Assembly (NCBI GenBank): GCA_036172665.1
Contig: CM069877.1
Coordinates: forward strand, 12,792,501 to 12,856,500
Source of the DNA: Prosopocoilus inquinatus
Lineage: Eukaryota > Arthropoda > Insecta > Coleoptera > Lucanidae
Direction of reading: 5' to 3'
DNA length: 64,000 nt
Part shown: positions 23,401 through 30,489 of the stretch, piece by piece
Position numbering within the stretch: position 1 is the stretch's first letter
How the letters are laid out: each line of letters opens with the position of its first letter
Translations under genes and position numbers: made by a program
The notes under the pieces: generated by a model
What the model was told of the DNA's origin: nothing
What the model saw: only the letters and a program-made list of their open reading frames with translations
Databases searched by the model: none

Positions 23401-24720
23401 ATATAAAATTGATCTGATTTAATAGACTCATAGTCGACCCAAAAGACCCTTAGATAATAATCTATTCTAGAACGTCTAATCTTGCATTCCTTCCAAAGAG
23501 AGGTATGTTTTAAAAACTCTGCGGGACTGTCCCGCCTCAATTGGGACGTATGGTCACTTTAAACATGCGCCATCTGTGATAATTTTCACAAACTATAACT
23601 TTTAAAAAGCGCGAAATTCAAATAACACGTTTCTTTTTAAAGAAAACCTACCTCCGTACTTGTTCTGCAACAAACCAAAGACAAGATGAAGATTTGCAGC
23701 AGTTTATAAGCGGCGCACAGCGCCAAATTAATCGTCGTCTCTGACGAACCACCGTACCCTTCGAGGACCAACTTCGAAAACCCCACATAACAATAATACG
23801 ACCACGTGGATATGTCGATAAAGTCACTTCCAATCATCAACAAGACTTGAAAAGAGAAGGCGTTGTTGATGTTCCTTCCGACCTCACAAAGCCTGGCGTG
23901 TAGCTTCCTCGTCGCCATCAAAATTGCAATTTGGTTCCTCCTGTTGCAAACCAGGGGGCGCTTTGGGGTTCGTTTCAAAATCAGGTTTAACTGCGCGAAT
24001 CTTTGCTTCAGCAAATACACGTAGCAGATGAACTGGGATTGGGCGAAGTTCTTCACGAAAATCGGAATGAGACACAGGACAAAACAAACGGTATCCGATT
24101 TGGGGATCCTTTGGTAGTAAGTGTTGCAACGCAGGTACTCCAGGGTTACCAAAAAACACGAAGACACCAAAATATAACCTGCAATTTATTATTGTGGGAA
24201 TCACAAGAGAAAAATTTCAAAAGCAAATAAGGAATAATTACCTGAGATTAAACTTCTGGGCCTTTTGTAATTTAGGTCCGCCCCCAAATACTTTAAGTCC
24301 CCGTCGATTCTCATCAAGCACTTCTGGGCTTTGATGATTTCCCCTCGCTTCGCAGTGGTGAGCAAAATGTTCAAGGCCATGACCACTGCCTCGCCGTATA
24401 AGTTGAAGATGTCGATGATATCCGTGGAATGGTTGCCGTCAAATTTGGACGTGTTTGCACCTTGGAGTACAAACACGTAAAAACCTGTGTGGGAAAAGAA
24501 GTTAGAGGCGAAGCAACCCCAAGACGTCCAAATCCCTACCGAAAAACGTCAGGCAAAACCATACGTTGTAAACGAGCCAGGTCCTAGATTGTTTCAGCCT
24601 TATTTCTCCCTTTACTGATGAGACGCTGTAAGAACTGAGGGCGAATAATTTCGTCACTAAATAAATGGGGGTTAAGGAATACTGGATGTTGTTTGGATTC
24701 GTCGCCTTCAGTCGTTTCAT
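8431..24720 (-). CDS. Gustatory receptor gene B, six exons, complete-looking (387 codons)
   Basis: Exons on the minus strand, in transcript order: 24720-24540, 24484-24242, 24178-23652, 16678-16616, 16558-16469, 8490-8431. All introns start with GT and end with AG; phases are 1,1,0,0,0, identical to Gr gene A, and the frame stays open to a TAA at 8431-8433. The product is a seven-helix insect gustatory receptor. Exon 1 holds the N-terminus (LTPIYLVTKLFALSSYS), exons 2-3 hold helices 2-6, exon 5 the FTAFDFFDIDMTL segment of the pore-side helix, exon 6 the terminal MTYLLIFIQ motif. Introns 1, 2 and 4 are only 55-63 bp. Intron 3 (6,973 bp) contains a foldback repeat and a THAP-type transposon with a satellite array; intron 5 (7,978 bp) contains a Copia element. 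The coding sequence shows no stop or frameshift, so the gene may still work despite the insertions. Ligand unknown. Confidence 0.85.
8571..9031. mobile_element. DNA element with ACAGGGTNATTCA termini, ~460 bp
   Basis: Left end ATACAGGGTTATTCAGAATA continuing AGTGTCC; right end (reverse complement) TATACTGGGTGATTCAAAAT continuing AAGTGTC. It is one of many copies in this window of a family ending in TACAGGGTG. No transposase remains. It lies in intron 5 of Gr gene B. Confidence 0.6.
9274..9426 (+). repeat. Copia 5' LTR
   Basis: TGTTAAATAAAAGGACTG ... CTTCTGCGTTCAACA. It differs from the 3' LTR at about 9286 (G versus A) and 9303 (T versus C). Confidence 0.93.
9427..9442 (+). promoter_or_regulatory. 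Copia primer-binding site
   Basis: GGTTATGGGCCCAGAG directly follows the 5' LTR. Insect copia elements prime from an internal fragment of initiator Met-tRNA using a GGTTATGGGCCCAG-type site, and this sequence fits. Confidence 0.85.
9504..10653 (+). pseudogene. Copia gag-protease region, interrupted
   Basis: Translation can begin at ATG 9504 (MNATGVRFEVLNNENYDTWK), the usual copia Gag N-terminus. A TGA at 9600-9602 stops it after 32 codons, and the frame continues behind it. A MITE (9930-10102) then interrupts Gag. After the MITE the protein resumes (EINQDLLCVMLLRSLPDSF), with a CCHC zinc knuckle CFNCGMIGHRSKNC near 10378-10420 and the retroviral-type aspartic protease motif DSGCTSHM near 10546-10570. 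It is broken at 10653 by the Harbinger insertion, beyond which the protein continues at 13250 (GTGNVSTV). Confidence 0.9.
9930..10102. mobile_element. PIF/Harbinger-like MITE, 173 bp, inside copia gag
   Basis: Inverted ends GGCTCAATTTTACAA and TTGTAAAACTGGACC, flanked by TTA on both sides (9927-9929 and 10103-10105); TTA is the typical Harbinger target duplication. Removing it restores continuity of the Gag frame in type. Its centre is a hairpin around CAACAATTGTTG. It contains the AAAAAGCGATAGTAAGATGT segment also found near 17740, 18090 and 47180. Confidence 0.85.
10965..11912 (+). pseudogene. Harbinger transposase (HARBI1-like, DDE nuclease) with one premature stop
   Basis: Single reading frame of about 315 codons interrupted once by TAA at 11211-11213. 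Upstream half: helix-turn-helix-like region with 'TSFQRFQTFLRYIGDPGFQS' and 'GIHQTTVSKAITNVMN'. Downstream half: nuclease domain with first Asp in GAVDSTHVPI, second Asp in WPGSVHDAGIW, the LLGDQGFGLAPWLMTPF block, and the catalytic Glu in RIIIERCFGQVKQRFP. The catalytic DDE residues all survive. The true start is uncertain, since no ATG precedes the conserved part in frame and an intron upstream is possible. The acidic tail EEIEEEEPG is typical. Confidence 0.9.
12178..12970 (-). pseudogene. Harbinger second protein (Myb/MADF-like DNA-binding), frameshifted
   Basis: Opposite strand from the transposase. It starts at an ATG near 12965 (MSEYGEQFEEVQDGIFDEIF). A one-base shift near 12860 is needed to enter SKSQTPSVREEKSKALTSIR, followed by MLKKFGKDLKESQILKKINN and a basic stretch. 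Downstream (12520-12190, another frame, probably after an intron or lesion) comes ENEVDWTNTELDIAVKRKN and a leucine-rich coil, LQRLVLLEQLQVLRLKKKKL. In this superfamily the second protein brings the transposase to the DNA ends and nucleus. Recognition rests on these patterns and on the position. Confidence 0.65.
13250..16116 (+). pseudogene. Copia pol (integrase, reverse transcriptase, RNase H), multiply broken
   Basis: Begins with the protease-integrase linker (NALYVPDLRANLISVGK). An internal deletion near 13412 removes the HHCC zinc region. The integrase core shows Asp in HSDICGP, Asp in QSDNGKE and Glu in NGVAERRNRTL. A TAA at 13690-13692 lies between the last two; a frameshift near 14180-14240 leads into a basic GRPRK linker; a TAG at 14570-14572 and a TAA at 14827-14829 interrupt the entry into RT. 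RT carries AYLNGE, KALYGLKQAGRAW and the catalytic YVDDI near 15165. A frameshift and TAA at 15235 precede a last intact frame (15271-16116) with RNase H motifs DADWAGS, STTEEEYMAL and KHIDIRHHFVRE. No functional product is possible. Confidence 0.93.
16134..16143 (+). promoter_or_regulatory. Copia polypurine tract
   Basis: GAGGGGAAG immediately precedes the TG of the 3' LTR, the expected position of the plus-strand primer. Confidence 0.8.
16144..16296 (+). repeat. Copia 3' LTR
   Basis: 153 bp, identical to the 5' LTR except for two substitutions (about 1.3 percent), followed by the AAAAT target duplication. Confidence 0.93.
16469..16558 (-). CDS. Gr gene B exon 5 (FTAFDFFDID segment)
   Basis: Acceptor GTTCTTGCAG precedes 16558; donor TCG|GTAATT follows 16469. 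Exactly 30 codons in phase 0, ending FFDIDMTLVYS. The FTAxxFFxID motif is a conserved Gr landmark before the last helix. Exon 5 of gene A has the same length and shares FKFTAFDFFDIDM. Confidence 0.88.
16616..16678 (-). CDS. Gr gene B exon 4 (21 codons)
   Basis: Acceptor TTAATTTTCAG precedes 16678; donor GAG|GTAATG follows 16616. It encodes an extramembrane linker (ANGTHKIIYKK...). It corresponds in position and phase to the 22-codon exon 4 of Gr gene A, which also begins with Ala and has IIYK. Confidence 0.82.
16785..16931. mobile_element. Hairpin MITE, ~147 bp
   Basis: Inverted ends TTAATGGAGGAGTACTTTGA and, in reverse complement, TTAATTCGGAGGAGGACTTT, both followed by TTGGCGCTAAAA(A)CGAGC. 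Poly-T and poly-A tracts sit just outside. It lies in intron 3 of Gr gene B. ATTGG(T)CA boxes are repeated inside. Confidence 0.7.
16932..17726. other. Intronic DNA of Gr gene B with a weak direct repeat
   Basis: No exon found. 'GAGCGCCATCTCTTG' occurs near 17280 and 17567 within two loosely similar ~150-bp stretches. The 82-residue frame at 16978-17226 has no recognised motif. Confidence 0.4.
17727..18305. mobile_element. Foldback repeat with rearranged inverted arms
   Basis: The block 'TGCATGGGGGACTTATTAGG ... GTCAGGTCAAAAAGCGATAG' is present twice in opposite orientation (about 17730-17819 and 18026-18126). A second block containing GTGAAAACCTCGAGCAGCCT and CAGCTGTTTCAGCCCTGCTT is also present in both orientations (17870-18008 and 18130-18300). 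Pieces of the same family recur near 10025, 34695, 37645, 40595, 47095 and 50770. No coding content. Confidence 0.75.
18600..18840 (+). pseudogene. Decayed THAP zinc-finger domain of a transposase
   Basis: Reading across two frameshifts in A-runs gives HRFPKNEPDIFKK, then KWLNSCVLKDKSPEYIYKTY, then VCNRHFEEKDIVPGTRGLKK, then NAVPTLFL. This is the C2CH THAP order: His-x-FP, central Trp, Cys-x2-His with F, and the C-terminal AVPTLF box. The two N-terminal zinc cysteines are not in frame. The frame 18887-19020 downstream (serine/threonine-rich linker) may be the continuation. Confidence 0.75.
19462..19662 (+). other. Short unrecognised frame inside the THAP element
   Basis: 66 codons from ATG to TAA with coding-like composition (KGQDEKFVLFLNRDVDTRFI), but no domain I recognise. 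It could be an eroded piece of the transposase or a passenger. Around it (19170-20320) the DNA is AT-rich; a minus-strand frame at 20106-20297 is equally unassigned. Confidence 0.3.
20326..20420. repeat. Left flank of satellite array, direct copy of the element's right end
   Basis: AAAAACAAACTTGCTTGGAA through CCCTTTTGCAGTTGTTG, 20366-20415, matches 23325-23372 (AAAAACAAATTTATTTAGAA ... CCTTTTGCAGTTATTG) just inside the right terminus. The array is thus bracketed by direct repeats of subterminal sequence. Confidence 0.7.
20421..23330. repeat. Satellite array, ~16 units of 175-185 bp
   Basis: The landmark CGTCGATTG recurs at about 20421, 20606, 20785, 21095, 21270, 21449, 21625, 21800, 21977, 22152, 22326, 22505, 22684, 22863, 23044 and 23220, so the period is 174-185 bp (one unit near 20910 is truncated). 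Each unit has GGCGTTGGAAAGC(T/C)GAGAAA, CTCTGTAAATCCCC, a GCGATCGCGA-like stretch, GAGGGAGAGACGTTCAGTTA and AACGCGTCGCTTTTGAATTT. Open frames through it come from the repeat and have no product. Confidence 0.92.
23395..23651. other. Intron 3 remnant with a hAT-like fragment
   Basis: Between the THAP element and Gr exon 3. 'GACTGTCCCGCC' and 'TTGGGACGTATGGTCACTTT' at 23521-23562 resemble termini of the TAAGGTGACCA-type hAT family seen at 7932-8370. Confidence 0.45.
23652..24178 (-). CDS. Gr gene B exon 3 (helices 3-6)
   Basis: Acceptor AAATTGCAG precedes 24178; donor GAG|GTAGGT follows 23652. It carries the bulk of the transmembrane region: YILVSSCFLVTLEYL, CFVLCLIPIFVKNFAQSQFI and, after the loop LHARLCEVGRNINNAFSFQV, two further hydrophobic helices to SLVCCRTSTE. 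Entry phase 1, exit phase 0. Confidence 0.88.
24242..24484 (-). CDS. Gr gene B exon 2
   Basis: Acceptor CTTTTCCCACACAG precedes 24484; donor CAG|GTAATT follows 24242. It begins GFYVFVLQGANTSKF, paralogous to GYYVFAVEERAEIHL of gene A, and contains IFNLYGEAVVMALNILL. Phase 1 in and out. Confidence 0.87.
24540..24720 (-). CDS. Gr gene B exon 1 (start)
   Basis: ATG at 24718-24720 followed by the Gr N-terminal pattern SLTPIYLVTKLFALSSYSVS. The first helix (NVWFCLTFF) ends at the donor CG|GTAGGG. The ATG was chosen because it is the only one upstream of the motif in frame and gives the usual short cytoplasmic N-terminus. Confidence 0.83.
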
Positions 24721-25120
24721 TTTGTTTTGTTAACGATAAACCTAAATTCTTGCGCCCGCAAATGCAAGAAAGAAGAAATGTCATGTCACAATATTTACAA
24801 ACATGTAGGTACGTATTTACAAATTGCTATTTAATTATAACCTATCTTCTAAAGCAAATAGAAAGTATAGAAACAATTGATTAGGGTGAAAAAGGAAAAG
24901 AAAATTATACAATGCAGCGTTTCCCAAACTGTGAGGCGCGTCCTCCTAGGGGGGGTGCAACAGAATAAATTTACAACAAAAAGAAATGAACGCAGATTGC
25001 ATATACAGGGTGTAACTTTAATGAGGGGCCAATTCCTCACACCGAAATATGAGAAAAAGTATATACAGGCTGGGCCAATAATGTGTATTTCTTGGACAGC
25101 GCCTATATTAATGCAATTCT
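24721..25120. other. Intergenic DNA upstream of Gr gene B
   Basis: Presumed promoter region of Gr gene B. TACAGGGTG- and TACAGGCTG-like motifs at 25005 and 25066 mark fragments of interspersed repeats. No other gene is seen. Confidence 0.4.
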
Positions 25121-25470
25121 TAAAATCTGTTTTCGCTATTACTTACCTGTGATATAGATGCATGATTTAAAATTAGTTACAATGATACAGGGTGTTCCGT
25201 GTGGATGTGCCAGACCAAAGTTGTGTTATTTTTAATGGAACGTACTGTATATTATGGTTTATTTCGATTCGTCTTTGAGAGTAGATAAATTTATTATAAG
25301 GATATTATGTACCTAAACCTAATAGTTTTTGACATATAGACATTTCAATGTAAAAAAAATGCTATTATTTGGTGTTTTACAGATTAGATGTTTATTAATA
25401 TTCGGCATTTAAATTTTACAGTAACATTACATAACCTCTGTAGAACAGAAAACAATTTGCATCTCGAATA

Positions 25471-26085
25471 TATTCCTATTATTTTACACAGGGTGATGCA
25501 TAACTCCGATGTTTATTTTACTCGGTTAGTTTAAATAGAATACCCTATATTTTATGACTGAATTTAATAGGTCTTTGATTAAGCTTTACAATGACATAGG
25601 GTTCGGTATGTGTTACACAACAAACCTAGACACAGTAATATGTCAAATTCGTAGATTCATAAATCAGCAATTATTCCATCTTCCAATGGAATATTTTGTC
25701 TATAATATCGTTGATTTTATTTAGAATTTCTGTATTGAGTCTGTTTCTAGTTTCTAGTCTGTAAAACTGACACTCATTTGATTTATGACATCACAAACGA
25801 AATGCATACTTAATTTTTTTTTATTTTATTTTACCAACATTGCCTGATTATTTTAGGTAAGATTAAGTAACGCCAAGGAACGCAACAAACGACAATAACA
25901 ATAGCAATGAAAATTTCTGTAAAATTATAACCATAGTAATAATAATAATAACAATTGATTTAACATTAATAACAATATAAAAAATTTTCAAAATGATAAC
26001 CACAGGCCTCTTCACGTAATTGTTTTCGGTGACAAGGAGATTGATTCACATTTAAATCACATGTTATAATTATTTGTATTATTAC
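25471..26085. other. AT-rich DNA inside the left palindrome arm
   Basis: CACAGGGTGATGCATAA at 25489 is a terminal motif of the TACAGGGTG repeat family. The rest is AT-rich and unassigned. Confidence 0.4.
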
Positions 26086-26790
26086 CAGGGCCCCCGTAAC
26101 CATGTGTGCAAAGGGTGCAATGCACGCGGGTGCCATGTTCAAGGGGCGGCAATTAACCTCTTGGCCGCAGACACGTTTCGTCATTTTTTCGACAAAAAAG
26201 AAAATAATGGGAAACAATTTTTTGTCTGATGAAAATTATTCGAAAAAACTATCCACAAGACTGAACTGTCTTGATGAAGTCGCCAACCTCATGGCAAAAC
26301 GTCGAGTAAAACAGAAAAGTTAACTGTCGCAATTAAAAGTTTAATTTCTGCAACTTTCATGTGCTAAATTTTTCATAAAAAATTTAATGTACTTAATAAT
26401 TTTATTAGGTACTTTAGATTTTACTTTTAGAAATTTAAGTTCCTTCTGCATTTGTGATTTTGTTTCTTATTTCTAGTCTCCTTAGACAGATGAGAAAAAA
26501 GCAGTAATTGCTTACATGTAGACAATGGCGTAGTTTACATCATACTTTATTATGTAGACAATGTAAACAATTGTTTTTTTTTCTCATGTATCATCAACAT
26601 AAAAGTATGAACTTTTTAACAATAATAGGCGTATTTTTTCGCTAATAATTATTTAAGATCGTGTTCCTGCAATTGTGATCCATATACTTACGATCTAAAT
26701 GGCAATCAAAAAAACAATTACAAATATGCTGGTTTTAATCAAAACTGCTTTTTTTGTCTATTCACTCTTCAGTTTTTTTTCTGTTTTTTT
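26086..26790 (+). mobile_element. hAT-like repeat copy starting CAGGGCCCCCGTAACC
   Basis: Nearly identical for about 690 bp to 56010-56730, and inverted relative to 55507. It starts with CAGGGCCCCCGTAACCATGT and includes a G+C-rich end, GTGCAATGCACGCGGGTGCC. A 73-residue frame is conserved in both copies (26102-26323, 56026-56247), but I recognise no domain. The right end is not defined. Confidence 0.6.
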
Positions 26791-26794
26791 TTTT

Positions 26795-26796
26795 TG

Positions 26797-26827
<31 letters not shown>

Positions 26828-28335
26828 GTATTTATTTCAAAGCAACTGAACAAAAAACAGTACAGGTTTGAAAACGTCTAAAAGTTGATTAAGAAAAATA
26901 TTTACATTCCTGATGCATTATAATAATCTAGTAAGTTGTAAGGTTCTACATCCACCAGAAAATTAAAGATGCTTCGCTTCATCTCACTTGAATTTCTCAA
27001 TTTTCTAATATTAGCCGGCAAATTATTAAACAATTTCATGCAACTGTACAAAGCGCTATTTTCAAATTTCGTAAGCCTGTGAGGAGGATAAAGGAAGTAG
27101 TCAGTATTTCTGGTGTTGTATTTGTTTAATGTCTTGTTTTCAAAATTAATAAAAAGATGCCTATTTTTGAACAAAAAAGATAGATATATGCCATAAACTG
27201 TCAAAATGTGACTATTTTTAAAAATACCTCTGCAGGATTGACGACACGACATTTTATGAGTAATACGTACAGCTTTCTTCTGCATGACAAAAACATTCTT
27301 TACATGACTACTATTCCCCCAGAAGATTATCCCATATTGTAAGTGTGAGTAGAAATTTGCGAAGTACATAGTTCTTAGTATTTCTGCGCTAGTGTATTCG
27401 CTCAGAGTTCTTAAAGCAAAACAAACTGAACTTAGTTTGTTACACAGATGGTCCAAATGATAAGTCCAATTTAGAGTTTCGTCCAAAGAAACACCTAGAT
27501 ATCGCACACTGCTTTTAAGTAAGTTGTTTTTATTGTTTATTGTTGTCACATGTGGAGTTTCACAGAAATGTTTCGTTTTAAATAGAACACAATTTGTTTT
27601 GGATTCATTTAAAATTAAGTTGTTTTGAGAAAACCATTGATCCATGTTTTGCAAACATTCTTCACCTTGTTTAGGAATATCTGGGAACGTTTCTCCGGTT
27701 ATTAAAGCACATGTGTCATCTGCATAGTTATAGATGTTACAGAAGGAATTCTGCGCAGCGTGTGGAAGATCATTCATATACAGAATGAACAGCAACGGGC
27801 CCAGAATGCTTCCTTGCGGTACTCCCCGGGTAATTTCAATTAGACTAGATTGTGTTGTCTCAATTTTATCTCTTAAAATTACCTTTTGTAACCTATGGGA
27901 AAGATAAGATTTGATCCAATCAAGAGCCAAACCACGGATGCCATATTGGTGTAACTTATTTAAGAGAATGTTATGATCGAGAGTATCGAAGGCCTTACTT
28001 AAGTCAAGAAAAAAACCGCAAACAAGATTTCCTTTTTCCCAGTTGTTAAATAAAATATTTGATGCTAAGTCGAATAAGGCGGTTTCAATGTTTCTACCCT
28101 TAAAAAATCCGTGTTGTCTGTTGTTCCATAGGTTGCACTTCGAAATAAAGTTATGTACATGTGTATACATGATTTGCTCAAATATTTTCGCGAAGGATGA
28201 TAGTATACTGATAGGTCTGTAGTTCGATATTTCCACAGAATTACCTTTTTTAAGAATCGGTGTGACAACAGCAACCTTGAGGCTATCAGGAAAAATGCCA
28301 GTCGGTAAGGATGTATTTCTCTTCTTTATCATTTC
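26795..28335 (-). mobile_element. 5'-truncated non-LTR retrotransposon (CR1/L2-like LINE)
   Basis: It contains a reverse-transcriptase frame on the minus strand and ends, on that strand, in AATAAATAC followed by a (TTA)n tract (26798-26828), the microsatellite-type tail of CR1/L2-group LINEs. The endonuclease part is missing: the element starts abruptly inside RT, as expected of incomplete reverse transcription. The related sequence at 56690-56900 lacks the insertion and marks the target site. Confidence 0.85.
26902..28332 (-). CDS. LINE reverse transcriptase, 476 codons, intact from truncation to stop
   Basis: RT domain motifs appear in order: SLKVAVVTPILKKG (motif 0), NYRPISILSSFAKIFE (motif 1), QHGFFKGRNIETALFDL (2a), FFLDLSKAFDTLDH (motif A, first catalytic Asp), GVPQGSILGPLLFILYMNDL (motif B) and YNYADDTC (motif C, catalytic DD). 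Then come the thumb and a C-terminal LQYGIIFWGNSS region common in the jockey/CR1/L2 assemblage. No stop or frameshift occurs in the remaining frame, so insertion is fairly recent, but without endonuclease and 5' region it is a dead copy. The first ATG is only where the open frame begins. Confidence 0.92.
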   Translation of the reverse strand: MIKKRNTSLPTGIFPDSLKVAVVTPILKKGNSVEISNYRPISILSSFAKIFEQIMYTHVHNFISKCNLWNNRQHGFFKGRNIETALFDLASNILFNNWEKGNLVCGFFLDLSKAFDTLDHNILLNKLHQYGIRGLALDWIKSYLSHRLQKVILRDKIETTQSSLIEITRGVPQGSILGPLLFILYMNDLPHAAQNSFCNIYNYADDTCALITGETFPDIPKQGEECLQNMDQWFSQNNLILNESKTNCVLFKTKHFCETPHVTTINNKNNLLKSSVRYLGVSLDETLNWTYHLDHLCNKLSSVCFALRTLSEYTSAEILRTMYFANFYSHLQYGIIFWGNSSHVKNVFVMQKKAVRITHKMSCRQSCRGIFKNSHILTVYGIYLSFLFKNRHLFINFENKTLNKYNTRNTDYFLYPPHRLTKFENSALYSCMKLFNNLPANIRKLRNSSEMKRSIFNFLVDVEPYNLLDYYNASGM

Positions 28336-29820
28336 ATCTTTCGCGTTTCTCTTCAGTATACTAAACTGATTTTCACATTTTGTTGATTGACACTTTCTTA
28401 TAGTTGTCTTTTGTTTTCTTCGTCTGGAGATTCATTTGCTTTTTTCAGATTTCACGAGAGGCGACGACAGTGAATGTAACAATCGTTACAAGTTTGTTTT
28501 TGTTTGCAATAACTATCGTCGATTTTCATTTTTTTCCATCGTAGTAATTCTGTTTTTTCTTTTCTATTTAAAACTGAAATTGTTTAAAAATTCTATCATA
28601 GCCTACTTGAATATTGTAAGAAATGTTTAAAATTCTGTATCTCGCAAACTTTTTGATTAATATACCAAGAATTTTAAATTTTTGGAAAGGTTTTTTTATT
28701 CTCTTTTCAAAAATGTAAAAATATACCGGTTGTTTCAAATTAGGTGTGCACAGAAGCGTAAGAGATACAAATTCGGTTAAATGGAAGAAAAGTTGCACGA
28801 ATCAATGCCTAATTCGTATCCATTGAGAGATTGATTTTTTTCTTATTTCTTCTTGAGATAATGAAAATGTGAAAAAATCGATTTTCTTTTTCTCTCTGTA
28901 TCTCTTTTATTATACATAATTTTGAAATTCTGATTTAACTTTCTACAGGCACTTTTTGATTCTGCTTCGAATAAGAGTAATAGAATTGAAGTCAAACGTT
29001 TCGTCTTTCCACGACCAACATCAGTTTCGATTTTTTAAATACAACTTATGTCTTTTTATTGTTAACTGTTGAATGTGATATACCGTTACAATCAGGAGAA
29101 AAAATGCTATCGAATCGAACAATAAAAAGACATAAGTTGTATTTAAAAAATCGAAACTGATGATGGTCGTGGAAAGACGAAACGTTTGACTTCAATTCTA
29201 TTACTCTTATTCGAAGCAGAATCAAAAAGTGCCTGTAGAAAGTTAAATCAGATTTTCAAAATTATGTATAATAAAAGAGATACAGAGAGAAAAAGAAAAT
29301 CGATTTTTTCACATTTTTATTAGTAACTCAAGAAGAAATGAGAAAAATATCATTCTCTCAATGGATACGAATTAGGCATTGATTCGTGCAACTTTTCTTC
29401 CATTTAACCGAATTTGTATCTCTTACGGTTTAGGAGATCCCTTCAGTGCACACCTAATTAGAAACAACCGGTATATTTTTACATTTTTGAAAAGAGAATA
29501 AAAAAACCTTTCCAAAAATTTAAAATACTTGGTATATTAATCAAAAAGATATGATAGAATTTTTAAACAATTTCAGTTTTAAATTGAAAAGAAAAAACAG
29601 AATTACTACGATGGAAAAAAATGAAAATCGACGATAGTTATTGCAAACAAAAACAAACTTGTAACGATTGTTACATTCACTATCGTCGCCTCTCGTGAAA
29701 GCTGAAAAAAACAAATGAATCTCCAGACGAAGAAAACAAAAGACAACTATAAGAAAGTGTCAATCAACAAAATGTGAAAATCAATTTAGTATACTGAAGA
29801 GAAACGCGAAAGATAAAATA
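28336..29820. repeat. Inner arms and loop of the palindrome
   Basis: Reading outward from the ~55-bp loop, both arms carry the same blocks: ACAACTTATGTCTTTTTATT, then ATTCTATTACTCTTATTCGA, GATTCGTGCAACTTTTCTTC, and finally GGAGATTCATTTG with the CTTTCGCGTTTCTCTTCAGT block. Homologous single-arm sequence is present at 56890-57250. No genes. Confidence 0.8.
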
Positions 29821-30393
29821 AAGTAAGTTTAAAAAAAAACAGAACTGCCAACAACAATGGAAGAAATGAAAAATGACGAGTTATTGGAAATAAAAACAAA
29901 CTCATATGTTCGAGATGCAAATTGTTTTCTGTGCCATAGAGGTTATGTAATGTTACTGTAAAATTTAAATGTCGAATATTAATAAACATCTAATCTGTAA
30001 AACATCAAATAATAGCATTTTTTTTACATTGAAATGTCAATATGCCAAAAAACTATTAGGTTTAGGTGCATAATATCCTTAAAATAAATTTATCTACTCT
30101 CAAAGACGAATCGAAATAAACCATAGTATACAGTACGTTCCATTAAAAATAACACAACCTTGGTCTGGCACATCCACGCGGAACACCCTGTATCATTGTA
30201 ACTAATTTTAAATTATGCATCTATACCACAGGTAAGTAAAATAGCGAAAACAGATTTTAAAAATCTGCATCTGTATTTGTCCTAAACTAGCCCGTTTTAC
30301 ATTAAAATAAAATCATCTAAGTCAGTAACTATATTTTTTATTATGTTTTAAATTAATACAATTCTTTTCTTAAATAAACATGTAATAGATACT

Positions 30394-30489
30394 TCAGGCC
30401 TGAAGCTTCTTAAACGAATTCTCGATTTGTTTGTTTGCGATGTCCAGCTGTAAGAGTATCATTAAATACGTGGTGGCGGAACACACGAT
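30394..30489 (-). CDS. Gr gene A exon 6 (terminal)
   Basis: Acceptor TTTGAATTTCAG precedes 30489. 31 residues, beginning IVCSATTYLMILLQLDIANK, then TGA. It carries the TYxxxxxQ signature of the last helix, with a longer tail than gene B. Confidence 0.88.
   Translation of the reverse strand: MVCSATTYLMILLQLDIANKQIENSFKKLQA

Larger units (their letters stand above)
25121..30260. repeat. Interrupted 5.1-kb palindrome (foldback structure)
   Basis: The outer left arm 25121-25470 is the reverse complement of 29915-30260, from TTAAAATCTGTTTTCGCTAT at the outer ends inward through GATACAGGGTGTTCCG. The inner left arm 28336-29062 pairs with 29118-29820. A spacer of about 55 bp (29063-29117) separates the arms. 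The left arm is split by about 2.9 kb of inserted DNA (25471-28335: a hAT-like repeat and a LINE), and about 90 bp of it is missing. Arms are 90-95 percent alike by eye. Confidence 0.88.

Noticed and set aside
26102..26323. 73-residue plus-strand frame also present at 56026-56247
   Set aside because: Conserved between two copies of a mobile repeat; lacks known domain and may be open only by chance.
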